From the NCBI GenBank assembly GCA_947176065.1, contig CAMWPB010000043.1, positions 1-35,582 of the forward strand: a DNA stretch of 35,582 bases. Direction: 5' to 3'. Below the pieces are notes generated by a model. The model saw only the letters and a program-made list of their open reading frames with translations, was not told the DNA's origin and did not search any database. Position 1 is the stretch's first letter, and every line of letters starts with the position of its first letter. Of the stretch, positions 24,551 through 32,881 are shown one piece after another. Source of the stretch: an uncultured Lachnospiraceae bacterium (GTDB taxonomy: Bacteria; Bacillota; Clostridia; Lachnospirales; Lachnospiraceae). The translations under genes were made by a program, and so were the position numbers.

Positions 24551-25456
24551 TTAAATTTGATTCAAGCTGTTAATCTGGCCGATAAACTCTTCCACCTGCC
24601 GCAGATACTCTCTGTTCCGCCTTGTCTCTCCCTTTTGCATCTCCTTTCTAAAGCTGGTGGGAGACATCTGTTTCATCTGCCGAAACGCCTTCGTAAACAC
24701 CAGTGGATCATGATAGCCACAGGATAAGGCCACACTTTCAACAGGCAGGGAGGTGAGCTGCAAAAGCTCCGTGGCCTTCGTGATACGGAAGGTAGTCAGA
24801 AACTGCTGGGGCGACATACCCATGGAATTTTGGAACAGCGTGTAGAGATAGCTTCTGTTGATGCACACATAATCAGCCACATCCGTCACTTTGATAGGAT
24901 TACAGTAATTATTCTGGATGAATGAGACGGCTTTGCGCACATAGACATTTGCCTTGTCGTCCTCATTCCGCTTCTCTACCCTGCTGCCCTCGGCTATGAC
25001 CGAAAGAAAAATGCCGAGCTGTCCGTTCCGCCGCAGATCGTGGGAAAGGCCATAAGTATTATGATCCATCATATCCTTCACGATCCGGTAAAGCTCCTCC
25101 GAAGCCTCCGATTTAAAAATAGGCTGCCTTACGGAAAGACCCATATTTCCCACATACTCCGACGCCTGCGTGCCGCTGAAACCTACCCACACATACGTCC
25201 ACGGCTCTTCCTCATCCGCCTGATAAAATGCCAGCTCGTCAGGCGTGATCAAAAACCCGTATCCCGCCTCCAGCGGATATTCTTCCCCTCCGATTGTAAA
25301 TTTCCCTTTGCCGCTCAGAATATAGTGGATCAGGTAATGCGGTTTTAAGGCCGGCCCAAAACTGTGCATCGGCTCCGTCCGGGAAAGGCCGCAGCAGTTC
25401 ACGTACAGGCTGCCCGTCTGCTCTCCCGCAAATTCCAGTTTATATGCTTTTTCCAT
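24551..25456 (-). CDS. AraC-family transcriptional regulator
   Basis: A 301-aa regulator. I choose ATG 25456 (MEKAYKLEF), with GGAGA 6 bases upstream, over an in-frame ATG 30 bases earlier. The N-terminal half is a cupin sugar-binding domain (about 30-95: HYLIHYILSGKGKFTIGGEEY, then FLITPDELAFY). The C-terminal half has the two helix-turn-helix motifs of AraC proteins (about 185-285), including IKVTDVADYVCINRSYLYTLF and VALSCGYHDPLVFTKAFRQ. It stands directly before galK and galT, so it likely activates them in response to galactose or a galactoside. Its own promoter is probably the extended -10 box at 25535-25540. Confidence 0.93.
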   Translation of the reverse strand: MEKAYKLEFAGEQTGSLYVNCCGLSRTEPMHSFGPALKPHYLIHYILSGKGKFTIGGEEYPLEAGYGFLITPDELAFYQADEEEPWTYVWVGFSGTQASEYVGNMGLSVRQPIFKSEASEELYRIVKDMMDHNTYGLSHDLRRNGQLGIFLSVIAEGSRVEKRNEDDKANVYVRKAVSFIQNNYCNPIKVTDVADYVCINRSYLYTLFQNSMGMSPQQFLTTFRITKATELLQLTSLPVESVALSCGYHDPLVFTKAFRQMKQMSPTSFRKEMQKGETRRNREYLRQVEEFIGQINSLNQI

Positions 25457-25534
25457 AAACTTTCTCCGGCTCTCAAGGCAGTACATGCCTCAAGCAGTGA
25501 AATGATATGTCTTTGCCTTCTCTTTCTGCATGTA

Positions 25535-25543
25535 AGTATAACA
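25535..25543 (-). promoter_or_regulatory. Extended -10 promoter of the AraC-type gene
   Basis: TGTTATACT on the minus strand, about 80 bases before the regulator's ATG. The -35 is weak. No operator is obvious. Confidence 0.4.
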
Positions 25544-25663
25544 TATCTTTTTCTGCCGAACTATACCGATTCCGTTTTTGCCGCTTTCCTCTTTGGCATT
25601 ACCTCTTCCCTTTTTAGCCGTTCTTCACATCCGCTGCATACCCGCAGGCTCTTATATGAGTGG

Positions 25664-27640
25664 TTATGATACACTTCTTTCCGATATATATTTCACGATG
25701 ACATCTACACATTTCCGGGCACCAATGGAGCTGTCAATACAGAGCTCATACTGGTGCGGGTCGCCCCATTTTCTTCCTGATATATTTTTGTAATAGGCCG
25801 CCCGTGCCGCATCGGAACGCTCTATATTCTTTTTTCCTTCCTCCCACGTATCCCCGTACATTTCCATTACTTTATTGGTGCGGTAATCTTTCGGGGCATA
25901 TATGAAAATTCTCACCAGATTCTTATTGTGGCGCAGGACATAATCTGCCGAACGCCCGACAATCACGCAGGAACCGGCTTCTGCAATCTTTTTGATCACT
26001 TTGTCCTGTGCGATCACGGCCTGCTGTATCACATTGGTGCTTAAATATAAATCACGCATAACGGCATTTTCATCTGAATTGATGTTGGAGATAAACTCGC
26101 TTGCAAGCCCGCTTTCTTTTGCGGCAATCGCAGTCATTTCTTTGTAGTAACACGGAATATTCAACTCCCTGGCCACTAACTGACCAATCTGTTTTCCGGC
26201 CGTCCCATGTTCGCGGGCAATCGTGATAATCACGCCGGGAGCGGAAGCCTGTATCGTCTGGCCGCTTATTTCCGGCTGGGAGGTCTGTTTCTCCTGTTCC
26301 AGCTCTTTCCATAACCTTACCATCACAACGGCCGTAATGGAAATGGCAATGATATCAGCAATCGGGGCAGCCCAAAAGATACCTGTAACGCCACCAAAAA
26401 TCGGAACAATCAGCGAGAAGACAATGAGAAGTACATCCCTTAAAATGGATAAAGGCGCCGCAGCTTTTGCGTGTCCTATGGACTGCAGGAAAATAGCGCA
26501 AACCTTCTGCACACAGGTAAAAATAATCAGGGAAAGGTAAATACGCAGACATAAAACCGCAAATTGCGTATAAAGCTCCCCGTCCGCGCCAAACATCTTA
26601 ATGAATAACAGGGGAAATGCTTCAAAAAGAACAGTGCATATAATGCAGACAATTGCCGTCCATTTAATGATGAGCTTTAACAACTCCTGCACCCTGCTAA
26701 ATTTCCCCGCGCCATAATTATATCCCACGATTGGCTGTGCTCCTGCCGCAATACCGATCGCAATATTTAAGACAATCTGGAATAATTTCATAATGACAAC
26801 AAATGCAGCCAAAGGAATATCCGCTCCATAAACGGAAACTGCGCCGTATTTTACAAGCAGTATATTATTGATGACCGTAATGACCACGATAGATAACTGG
26901 GTCAGGAAACTGGATGTACCCAGCGCCATAACACGTTTTAAAATCCCCGTATTGGGACGGAAACTTTTTAGTGAAATTTTAAATGTTTTGCTCCTTGTCA
27001 GATAGAAAACACAAATTAAAAAGCTGACAAACTGTCCTATGATCGTCGCATACGCGGCTCCCTTGATTCCTAAACCCAGCGCAAAAATTGCCACCGGGTC
27101 GCCTATTATATTGATAACGGCGCCGACCAGCATAGCGGACATGGCATAACGGGGGCTTCCGTCTGCACGAATGATGGATGCGAGCGTATTCTGTACCAAA
27201 GCTAAGGGCATCATGGCATAAATAATAAAGCCGTAGTCGTGCGCCAGTGACAGATTTGCATCTGTCGCGCCAATGAGGCGTAACAGGTTATCGCCCCAGA
27301 GATAGCTGATGGCAATAATGATTATCCCGCAGAAAAAGGAACCCAGCATACTGTTTCCTACGCTGGTATGAATGTCCTGCGTTTCATTCTTTCCAAAAGA
27401 AACACTCAAATCGGCCGCCGCACCGTCACCAAAGAACAGCGACACGCCCCAGCCAATCACCGTAATCGGGAAAATAACTCCCGTTGCAGCATTTCCCAAG
27501 TAGCCAACTCCATTTCCTACAAAAATCTGATCTACAATGTTGTAGAGGCAGGAAATAATCAGTGAGAAGATACACGGGATTGCAAACTGTTTCAGCAATA
27601 CACCGACTTTCTCTGTGCCTAAGTAGTTGTTTTGTTCCAT
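25664..27640 (-). CDS. MATE family efflux transporter fused to a cytidylate-kinase-like domain
   Basis: A 658-aa two-part protein. I start it at ATG 27640 (MEQNNYLGTEKVGVLLKQFA), with AGGAGG 8 bases upstream; an upstream extension would run through the terminator hairpin. Residues 1-445 form a MATE-type transporter with about 12 membrane helices (NIVDQIFVG, AAADLSVSFGK, GAQPIVGYNYGAGKFSRV). After a polar linker, residues about 470-655 match the cytidylate-kinase-like family PF13189: IITIAREHGTAGKQIGQLVA as a P-loop-like start, then CVIVGRSADYVL and RIFIYAPKDYR. The kinase substrate is unknown. MATE proteins export cationic compounds using Na+ or H+. The leader upstream looks like a guanidine-responsive switch, so export of guanidinium or related cations is a reasonable hypothesis. 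Confidence 0.92.
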   Translation of the reverse strand: MEQNNYLGTEKVGVLLKQFAIPCIFSLIISCLYNIVDQIFVGNGVGYLGNAATGVIFPITVIGWGVSLFFGDGAAADLSVSFGKNETQDIHTSVGNSMLGSFFCGIIIIAISYLWGDNLLRLIGATDANLSLAHDYGFIIYAMMPLALVQNTLASIIRADGSPRYAMSAMLVGAVINIIGDPVAIFALGLGIKGAAYATIIGQFVSFLICVFYLTRSKTFKISLKSFRPNTGILKRVMALGTSSFLTQLSIVVITVINNILLVKYGAVSVYGADIPLAAFVVIMKLFQIVLNIAIGIAAGAQPIVGYNYGAGKFSRVQELLKLIIKWTAIVCIICTVLFEAFPLLFIKMFGADGELYTQFAVLCLRIYLSLIIFTCVQKVCAIFLQSIGHAKAAAPLSILRDVLLIVFSLIVPIFGGVTGIFWAAPIADIIAISITAVVMVRLWKELEQEKQTSQPEISGQTIQASAPGVIITIAREHGTAGKQIGQLVARELNIPCYYKEMTAIAAKESGLASEFISNINSDENAVMRDLYLSTNVIQQAVIAQDKVIKKIAEAGSCVIVGRSADYVLRHNKNLVRIFIYAPKDYRTNKVMEMYGDTWEEGKKNIERSDAARAAYYKNISGRKWGDPHQYELCIDSSIGARKCVDVIVKYISERSVS

Positions 27641-27665
27641 AGATAAAACCTCCTGTTTTACAGAC

Positions 27666-27694
27666 AAAAAAAGGCACATGCTTTTGCATGTGCC
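27666..27694 (-). terminator. Intrinsic terminator in the MATE gene leader (attenuator)
   Basis: A perfect 9-bp stem, GGCACATGC and GCATGTGCC around a 4-base loop, is followed on the minus strand by seven T residues and lies only 26 bases before the MATE start codon. A terminator between a promoter and its own gene implies conditional read-through. Confidence 0.88.
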
Positions 27695-27796
27695 GCATAA
27701 ATCACGCTCTCCCACATGCAGTCGCTTTCCGTACCGTAATCAGATTTACGGGCAAAGCCCTACATGTGTCGTTGAATGACTGTATTTATTTTTACT
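27666..27796 (-). promoter_or_regulatory. Structured leader, candidate guanidine-IV (mepA) riboswitch
   Basis: The transcript leader of the MATE gene, about 130 bases from the predicted start site to the terminator T tract. On the minus strand CACATGT (27768-27762) can pair with GCATGTG (27719-27713), enclosing GGGC-TTT-GCCC and the overlapping CCGTAA/TTACGG stem. The same GCATGTG can pair instead with the 5' arm of the terminator (27694-27686), which would act as an antiterminator. This three-way competition is the design of a transcriptional riboswitch. The guanidine-IV class (mepA motif) is known from Clostridia upstream of MATE genes and works through a terminator, so it is the best candidate. 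I assign the class by context and not by matching the published consensus base by base. Confidence 0.5.
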
Positions 27797-27802
27797 TTAG
27801 CA

Positions 27803-27832
27803 ATTATAACAAACTCATTTTCAAAAAGTCAA
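27803..27832 (-). promoter_or_regulatory. Sigma-A-type promoter of the MATE gene
   Basis: On the minus strand TTGACT, an 18-base spacer and TATAAT. The predicted transcription start is near 27796, about 155 bases ahead of the coding start. Confidence 0.8.
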
Positions 27833-27891
27833 GAAAGTAAATTTTTCAAAATGCAAAAAAATTTAAATCCGCAGACTCAGCGTGTTCTTTA

Positions 27892-28470
27892 TTAATATCC
27901 CATTGCTTTCTTGACTTCGATAGTTTTTTCTTGTGATATAAGCATTTCCAATAAATGAAATGCAACATCAGGAGCAGTTTTAGGACATGATGATGTTATG
28001 ATATTATCATCAACTACTATCCATTCATCTCCGAGTACAACTCCAAAATTTTTCAATTCCTCTCTCTTATATCCACCTCGCAAATGATATGTTGTTGCTT
28101 TTCTATTTCTTAATATACCACTTTTAGCTAATGGAAAAGCAGCAACACAGACTGAAGCAATGGGCTTATGATATGAATGAAAAGAGCGAATTAGGTTTAG
28201 TGTTTTTTCATGATACGCTTCCTTATAAAATCCATATTCTTCAAATCCTCCGGGTATAGCCAACGCATCATATTGATCTACGTCAACATCATCTATTAGA
28301 ATATCTGCTGTTATAGACACTCCAAATGTACTGACGATAGTACGATTGAATCCACATATATCAATCGCTATATCACAATTAAAATCATCATGTGCCCATC
28401 CAACAACGTCCACAAAGGGACTAAATTCCATTGTTTCAAATGCATTTAAACACAATAATAATATTTTCAT
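27892..28470 (-). CDS. DJ-1/PfpI family protein
   Basis: A 192-aa protein of the glutamine-amidotransferase-like DJ-1/PfpI superfamily, whose members act as proteases, glyoxalase/deglycase-like enzymes or chaperones. The nucleophile elbow is C108 in ASVCVAAFPLAKSG, after the AIPGGFEEYG strand-turn. An acidic residue near 12-15 (FETMEF) matches the glutamate next to the active cysteine. The start ATG 28470 has AAGGAA close upstream and GGGGAG further back. The coding sequence is clearly AT-richer than its neighbours (many AAA, ATA and TTA codons), which suggests recent acquisition. The exact reaction is not predictable. It appears to be transcribed alone. Confidence 0.9.
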   Translation of the reverse strand: MKILLLCLNAFETMEFSPFVDVVGWAHDDFNCDIAIDICGFNRTIVSTFGVSITADILIDDVDVDQYDALAIPGGFEEYGFYKEAYHEKTLNLIRSFHSYHKPIASVCVAAFPLAKSGILRNRKATTYHLRGGYKREELKNFGVVLGDEWIVVDDNIITSSCPKTAPDVAFHLLEMLISQEKTIEVKKAMGY

Positions 28471-28502
28471 TTCCTTATCTCCCCATAACTTCTAATTCAT
28501 CA

Positions 28503-29495
28503 TCAGCCTTCCTCATAGTCCTTTACATCCGCAAGCAGCTTCTCCCATGCGTCCTCATGCTCCACATAGTAGATCGGGCACATTTTGCCGCCGCAGTCAT
28601 AATGCCGCAGAATATCGTCCTCTGACAAGTGATATTCCTGTTTCAGCCAGGCCAGCGTATGTACCAGTGTATCGTAAGTCTCCTGCGTGAATTTCCCATC
28701 GTCGTCCAGATAGCAGCACTCTATGGAAACGGAGTCCTCATTTCTGGTGGCCACCGCGTAAGCCTGTTCCTCCAGCGGAATACACTGGATCAGCTCACCC
28801 TCGTACCCTATGATGAAATGCGCGCTTGCCGACCGCTCCTGTGTCTCGGCAAGATTTGCGAAATAACTGCGGTTCTGCGCCGCGGAGGTTCCGGGATTCG
28901 CCGTATAGTGCACAAAAACACTTTTGATCTTTTTTAATTCCGTTCCGGGTCTGGAAAATTCATTCGGTTCCAGATAATCCACAATCATTGGCGGCGGTTC
29001 AATCCGGCTCCCCTCTATCTTTTCGGACACAATCTGCACAATTCCCCTGCTATTGTCAGTTTTTTCATGATGCATCATACGGTAAACCGCCCCGGTCGTC
29101 TGATAAATCAGGATCAGGCATACGCCAATCATAAGAAATACAAAAAGGCGGTAAACATTCAGCCGCCGTTTTTTCGCCCTGCGCCGCTTGATAGAGCTTA
29201 CCGGCCAGGGATTCCCTGTGCTGCGGCGGTCGGGATACGGCTTCGGATGCGGACGCCTCTGTCCGTAACGAACCTGTTCACGGTCCGCAAGGCGCATCAG
29301 GCGGGGGCTGTCATCTTTCCTGGAAATTTCCCACAGTTCCAGATTCTCCAGCCCGTCCCTGTCTGTTTTGCGCCGTACTGCACCCGCCCTGCTGCTTCTG
29401 CTCCTCTGCGCGCCGGACCGTGTCCTGTTTTGCGAATTGTTTCCCGATATGACGCTTATGCCGTCTCTTCTGTCACTCCTCTGTGCCTGCCCCAT
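28503..29495 (-). CDS. Membrane-anchored N-acetylmuramoyl-L-alanine amidase (Amidase_2)
   Basis: A 330-aa protein. It has a long basic cytoplasmic N-terminus (1-110, rich in R, S and Q), one transmembrane helix (about 112-137) and an extracellular linker. The Amidase_2/PGRP domain (about 178-320) cleaves the amide bond between muramic acid and the stem peptide. The zinc ligands are visible: H186 in VFVHYTAN, H298 in ILRHYDC and C306 in GGKMCP. SAHFIIGYEGELIQCIP and the AVATRNEDSVSIEC region match the catalytic fold. Start ATG 29495 follows GAGGGGG. The uncleaved signal anchor puts the enzyme at the outer membrane face. The 110-residue cytoplasmic tail is unusual for the family. Confidence 0.92.
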   Translation of the reverse strand: MGQAQRSDRRDGISVISGNNSQNRTRSGAQRSRSSRAGAVRRKTDRDGLENLELWEISRKDDSPRLMRLADREQVRYGQRRPHPKPYPDRRSTGNPWPVSSIKRRRAKKRRLNVYRLFVFLMIGVCLILIYQTTGAVYRMMHHEKTDNSRGIVQIVSEKIEGSRIEPPPMIVDYLEPNEFSRPGTELKKIKSVFVHYTANPGTSAAQNRSYFANLAETQERSASAHFIIGYEGELIQCIPLEEQAYAVATRNEDSVSIECCYLDDDGKFTQETYDTLVHTLAWLKQEYHLSEDDILRHYDCGGKMCPIYYVEHEDAWEKLLADVKDYEEG

Positions 29496-29664
29496 GATGT
29501 TCCCCCTCTTTTGTACTGCTACACACTATTGTAGTACTTCAATCTTTAAAATTTCTCTAAAATTGACCTTTTTCTACGTCTATATATTAGAGTGGGGAAC
29601 TTAAGAAAAAGGTTACATAATTCTTAATATTTTTTTATTTTTGTACTTTACGTCTCCCGTCAAC

Positions 29665-32178
29665 TTATTTTGCCGCCGAAAGATATGTCTCCACCGCCGT
29701 GTGCAGTTCTGACAACCCGTCCCGGAAAACCTGATCGTCCTCATAATCCGCATTCTGCAGTCCCGGCAGCTCCTTTTCCAGCTCTTCCCGGTAATATGTC
29801 ACCATCACAGAGCCTTCATTGGACGGATGTTTCACTTCCATGGAGACCGCCTCCACATTCCCAATCGCATAAAACAGCATCGCCGCGTTAAAATACAGCA
29901 TATCCTGATCTTCTTTCGTAAAATAATCCGTGCTCGACTCATAGTCAAAGCGCAAAGAATAAGGTCTTTCCAATGTCTGCAGGGAAAAGCCGCCTGACCA
30001 GCTGAGTGTGGGCGGCAGGGGCAGTGCATCCGTCAACGCACCCACTTTTATGTTGTCTCCCACATAAGGCGTCCGGTTCGCTGTCAGGGCATCAAACAAC
30101 GCCTCACGCCTTTCCCGGTTCAGACTTAAAATGATCACCTGATTGGCTGCCGCCTTTAACTCTGTGTCAATAAACGCCATTTCCTCCTGATATTTGTCCT
30201 TCACTTTCCCGTAAAAATCCGCCTTGACATAGACATAGCAGCCCGATATCATTTCGTCTACATTGACTTCGGTCGGCTCATAGGTGGTCGTCGTGATTGT
30301 CTCGTTGGGCAGATAATCCACCTTGCCCTCATCCCCGGTCTGGGCGCTGTCGTCATCTATGATATAGGTAGTGTCGTCGATGCTGTCTGTGCCGGACGCG
30401 GTATTACTGTCTGTTCCCGGCACGCCCGTCTCTGCCCCGCCGGCTGCTTCCGCTTCGTCTGCCATGTCCTGATTCTGGGTAAAGGTATGCTTCGTACTTT
30501 TGTCTATTGGCGCATCCGAGATGATAATCTCCTCAGCGGGCAGATAGATATCTTCATGACTTAAAATCCCCGCGCTCCTGTTTCCCTGTTCTGCGTATGG
30601 ATTTTCGTCCTCAAGCGGAATAACCTCCCAGTCTTTGCTAAGCATCGGGTTTTCGTCCGTTCCGGGAACATATTCTGTCGCGTCTCCATGCCCTGCATCA
30701 CCCGCCTCGGCCGGGAAATAATAATGCTCCGTCCTCGACAAAGGCTCTCCGAGATAAGCTCTCAGCAGATAATTATATCCATACTCTCCGATCGGCCAAA
30801 CTTCCCGCCCCTCGTCCACCAGCTCCAGCGCGTCCTTGAGCGGCATTCTGGAAAATCTGCCCACCTCTTCCTGCGCGCCAATATGATAAATGACAACATC
30901 GTCACTTCCTTTCTCCACCACACAGCCGCTGATACCGCCGATGCTTGCAGGCAGCGGAATCTGCATATCCGCTCCCGTGACCATAAGCCCTTCCTGCTCA
31001 TCTACCGTTGTCCCATGGAACCGGGCGTCTCTGGTAAAGACGAAGAGGCACACGGCCGCAATCAGGAAAAGCGCGCCCGCTATCGCCGCATAGAACACCT
31101 TCGGTTCCTTTGCAATAAAGCGAATCCGTTCCTTTACGCTCTTTCCGCTGCCGGTCATGGTTGTGGCCGTGCATACCAGATCGGAAGCCCGCCCCTTTTT
31201 CGTGATAATGGAGAGCAGCGTTTCTCCATAAGGTATCCGCTCATCCTCCCCCAGCAAGGCCAAAGCGCCCTCGTCACAGGCCAGCTCGCAATCCCGCTTA
31301 GAGCATACTGCAGCAATCCATACCAGTGGATGGAACCAGTACACTGTCACCAAAACACTGCGCAGCAGCGCCCAAAAACTGTCCCCCTGCTTTTTGTGGA
31401 CCAGCTCATGGACAATTACATGCCGCAGTCTGTCCTCGTCATCGACAACGTCCGCTGTCAGATAAACTGCCTCACGCCCCGGAAACCCGTACAGGCAGGG
31501 CGAAGAAATGCCTTCCGCCAGCCAGAACGCAGGCAGACGGCTCTTTTTACCGAAAAGCCGCCCCTGCTTTTCTTCTCTGTCAGATCCCTCTTCCCCTTGC
31601 GTATCTGCAGCCGTCATATCCTTCCCGGCCGAAAATTTCTTCACTCTTAATACGGCTTCCTTCACATTTTCAGGCAATGCAAAGGACTGTCTGTTTCTCC
31701 TTAACCGCCGACTGAATACTATATTGGCGGCCAGAATCCACACACCTACAATAAGCGCGCCAAGCCCCCACAAAAACCACAACACATCCAGCCTTGAAAA
31801 ACCCAGTGTTCCCGCCATGAACACGGAAGTCGGCCCGTCTTTGGACATATCCTCTATCGTCTCCCTGATCTCATCCGTCGTAAACAGGCGAAACAGAATG
31901 CTGCCCGAATCCACCGTCATCTGAATGGGTTCCTCCAATCGAATGGTCTCGTTAAGCCGCTCCGCAATGCCGCTCTCATCCCTCTCCATCAGATCCAGCA
32001 GGCGGAACCGGGAAAACGGCCCTAAGTCAAACTGCGCTGAAACCGGAATGACCAGCCGGAGCGCTACCAGAAACCAGAGCGCGTATTGTAATCTGCTGCT
32101 GATTTTTCCGCGAAAAATCCGCCGGATCAGCAGGACGCACAGTATCAGAACTGTTGCCGTTATCAGTATTTCTCTCAT
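29665..32178 (-). CDS. blaR1: BlaR1-like M56 metallopeptidase sensor with DUF4825-like C-terminus
   Basis: An 837-aa membrane sensor peptidase. The N-terminal M56 domain has helices at about 3-19, 30-48 and 130-155. The zinc motif HELVH is at 257-261 and DCELACDEGAL supplies the third ligand. A last helix (about 358-380) leads to a 450-residue extracytoplasmic region. That region lacks the penicillin-binding transpeptidase sensor of classical BlaR1/MecR1. Instead its last 170 residues (YVGDNIKVGALTDALPLP, GFSLQTLERPYSLRF) resemble DUF4825. In the BlaR1 model a signal activates the protease, leading to loss of BlaI repression. The ATG overlaps blaI by 4 bases. The ligand is unknown, and no beta-lactamase gene is nearby. 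Confidence 0.93.
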   Translation of the reverse strand: MREILITATVLILCVLLIRRIFRGKISSRLQYALWFLVALRLVIPVSAQFDLGPFSRFRLLDLMERDESGIAERLNETIRLEEPIQMTVDSGSILFRLFTTDEIRETIEDMSKDGPTSVFMAGTLGFSRLDVLWFLWGLGALIVGVWILAANIVFSRRLRRNRQSFALPENVKEAVLRVKKFSAGKDMTAADTQGEEGSDREEKQGRLFGKKSRLPAFWLAEGISSPCLYGFPGREAVYLTADVVDDEDRLRHVIVHELVHKKQGDSFWALLRSVLVTVYWFHPLVWIAAVCSKRDCELACDEGALALLGEDERIPYGETLLSIITKKGRASDLVCTATTMTGSGKSVKERIRFIAKEPKVFYAAIAGALFLIAAVCLFVFTRDARFHGTTVDEQEGLMVTGADMQIPLPASIGGISGCVVEKGSDDVVIYHIGAQEEVGRFSRMPLKDALELVDEGREVWPIGEYGYNYLLRAYLGEPLSRTEHYYFPAEAGDAGHGDATEYVPGTDENPMLSKDWEVIPLEDENPYAEQGNRSAGILSHEDIYLPAEEIIISDAPIDKSTKHTFTQNQDMADEAEAAGGAETGVPGTDSNTASGTDSIDDTTYIIDDDSAQTGDEGKVDYLPNETITTTTYEPTEVNVDEMISGCYVYVKADFYGKVKDKYQEEMAFIDTELKAAANQVIILSLNRERREALFDALTANRTPYVGDNIKVGALTDALPLPPTLSWSGGFSLQTLERPYSLRFDYESSTDYFTKEDQDMLYFNAAMLFYAIGNVEAVSMEVKHPSNEGSVMVTYYREELEKELPGLQNADYEDDQVFRDGLSELHTAVETYLSAAK

Positions 32179-32570
32179 AAATCATCCTCCTCACCGCTCT
32201 TCGTTTTTCTTTTCTTCGCCTGTTCCAAAATACCGTAAAGTTCCTGTATCTCCTCCTCAGTCAATCCCTGATCCTCAACCATGGCATTGACCATCATGCC
32301 CAGACTGCCCCGGTAAACCTTCTCTAAAAACCCCCTGGTTTCCTGCATGGATACTTCCTCCCTTGTAACCAGCGGATAAAATATTTTCGCACGGCCGCCG
32401 TCCCTGTGGGCAACGGCGCCTTTCTTTTCCATACGGGAAAGCATAGTAATCACAATATGCTTGTCCCAGCCCGTTTCTTGTTTTAATTCATTTTTCAATT
32501 CTGTAATCGTGCTCTCACGTTCCCAGAGCTGATTCATAATTTTCCATTCTCCGTCTGATAAACTGACCAC
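32175..32570 (-). CDS. blaI: BlaI/MecI-family transcriptional repressor
   Basis: A 131-aa winged-helix repressor. LSDGEWKIMNQLWERESTITELKNEL and DKHIVITMLSRMEKKGAVAHRDGGRAKIFYPLV form the DNA-binding domain (1-75), and the rest is the dimerisation helix bundle, where BlaI proteins are cleaved on induction. It starts at GTG 32570 with AAGGA upstream. It is co-transcribed with the blaR1-like gene, whose start overlaps its end by 4 bases. The promoter at 32714-32742 and the inverted repeats around it are the expected autoregulatory operators. Confidence 0.95.
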   Translation of the reverse strand: MVSLSDGEWKIMNQLWERESTITELKNELKQETGWDKHIVITMLSRMEKKGAVAHRDGGRAKIFYPLVTREEVSMQETRGFLEKVYRGSLGMMVNAMVEDQGLTEEEIQELYGILEQAKKRKTKSGEEDDL

Positions 32571-32685
32571 GCCGTTTCCGTCCTTTCTTCTGCATCCTAC
32601 CGTATTTCATCCGATTTTCCAGAGATACGCGGAACAATTTCTGTATTATTATGTTTTCTCCCTATTAGTAACATTGGCAGATTTT

Positions 32686-32703
32686 GGTATACGAATGTAT
32701 ACC
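32686..32703. promoter_or_regulatory. BlaI-type operator 1
   Basis: An inverted repeat GGTATAC-GAAT-GTATACC lies just downstream of the predicted start site of the blaI promoter. A second dyad, TGTAT-C-ATACA (32711-32721), overlaps the -10 box, and a GTATAC half-site (32728-32733) lies in the spacer. These resemble the TACA/TGTA dyads bound by BlaI/MecI repressors. Confidence 0.7.
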
Positions 32704-32713
32704 TTATGATTGT

Positions 32714-32742
32714 ATCATACACGCCGGGTATACGCCTGTCAA
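32714..32742 (-). promoter_or_regulatory. Sigma-A-type promoter of blaI-blaR1
   Basis: On the minus strand TTGACA, a 17-base spacer and TATGAT, with the operator dyads in and just after it. Transcription should start near 32707, about 137 bases before the GTG start of blaI. Confidence 0.85.
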
Positions 32743-32797
32743 CCCTAATATTATCCCAATGGAAGAATTGTCCGCCAGATCATTTTCTTTGTACAGC

Positions 32798-32829
32798 AAA
32801 ACAGGAAACCCTTTCGGATTCCCTGTTTT
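32798..32829 (-). terminator. Intrinsic terminator after the membrane protein gene
   Basis: A 14-bp stem with a GAAA loop on the minus strand, followed by TTTT, 53 bases after the stop at 32882. Two of its pairs are G-U only when read as minus-strand RNA, so the minus strand is the transcribed one. Confidence 0.8.
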
Positions 32830-32881
32830 CGTTCTCTATGAACTTCTTTAACTGCATAGCCCGCACCCAGCCACACACCCC

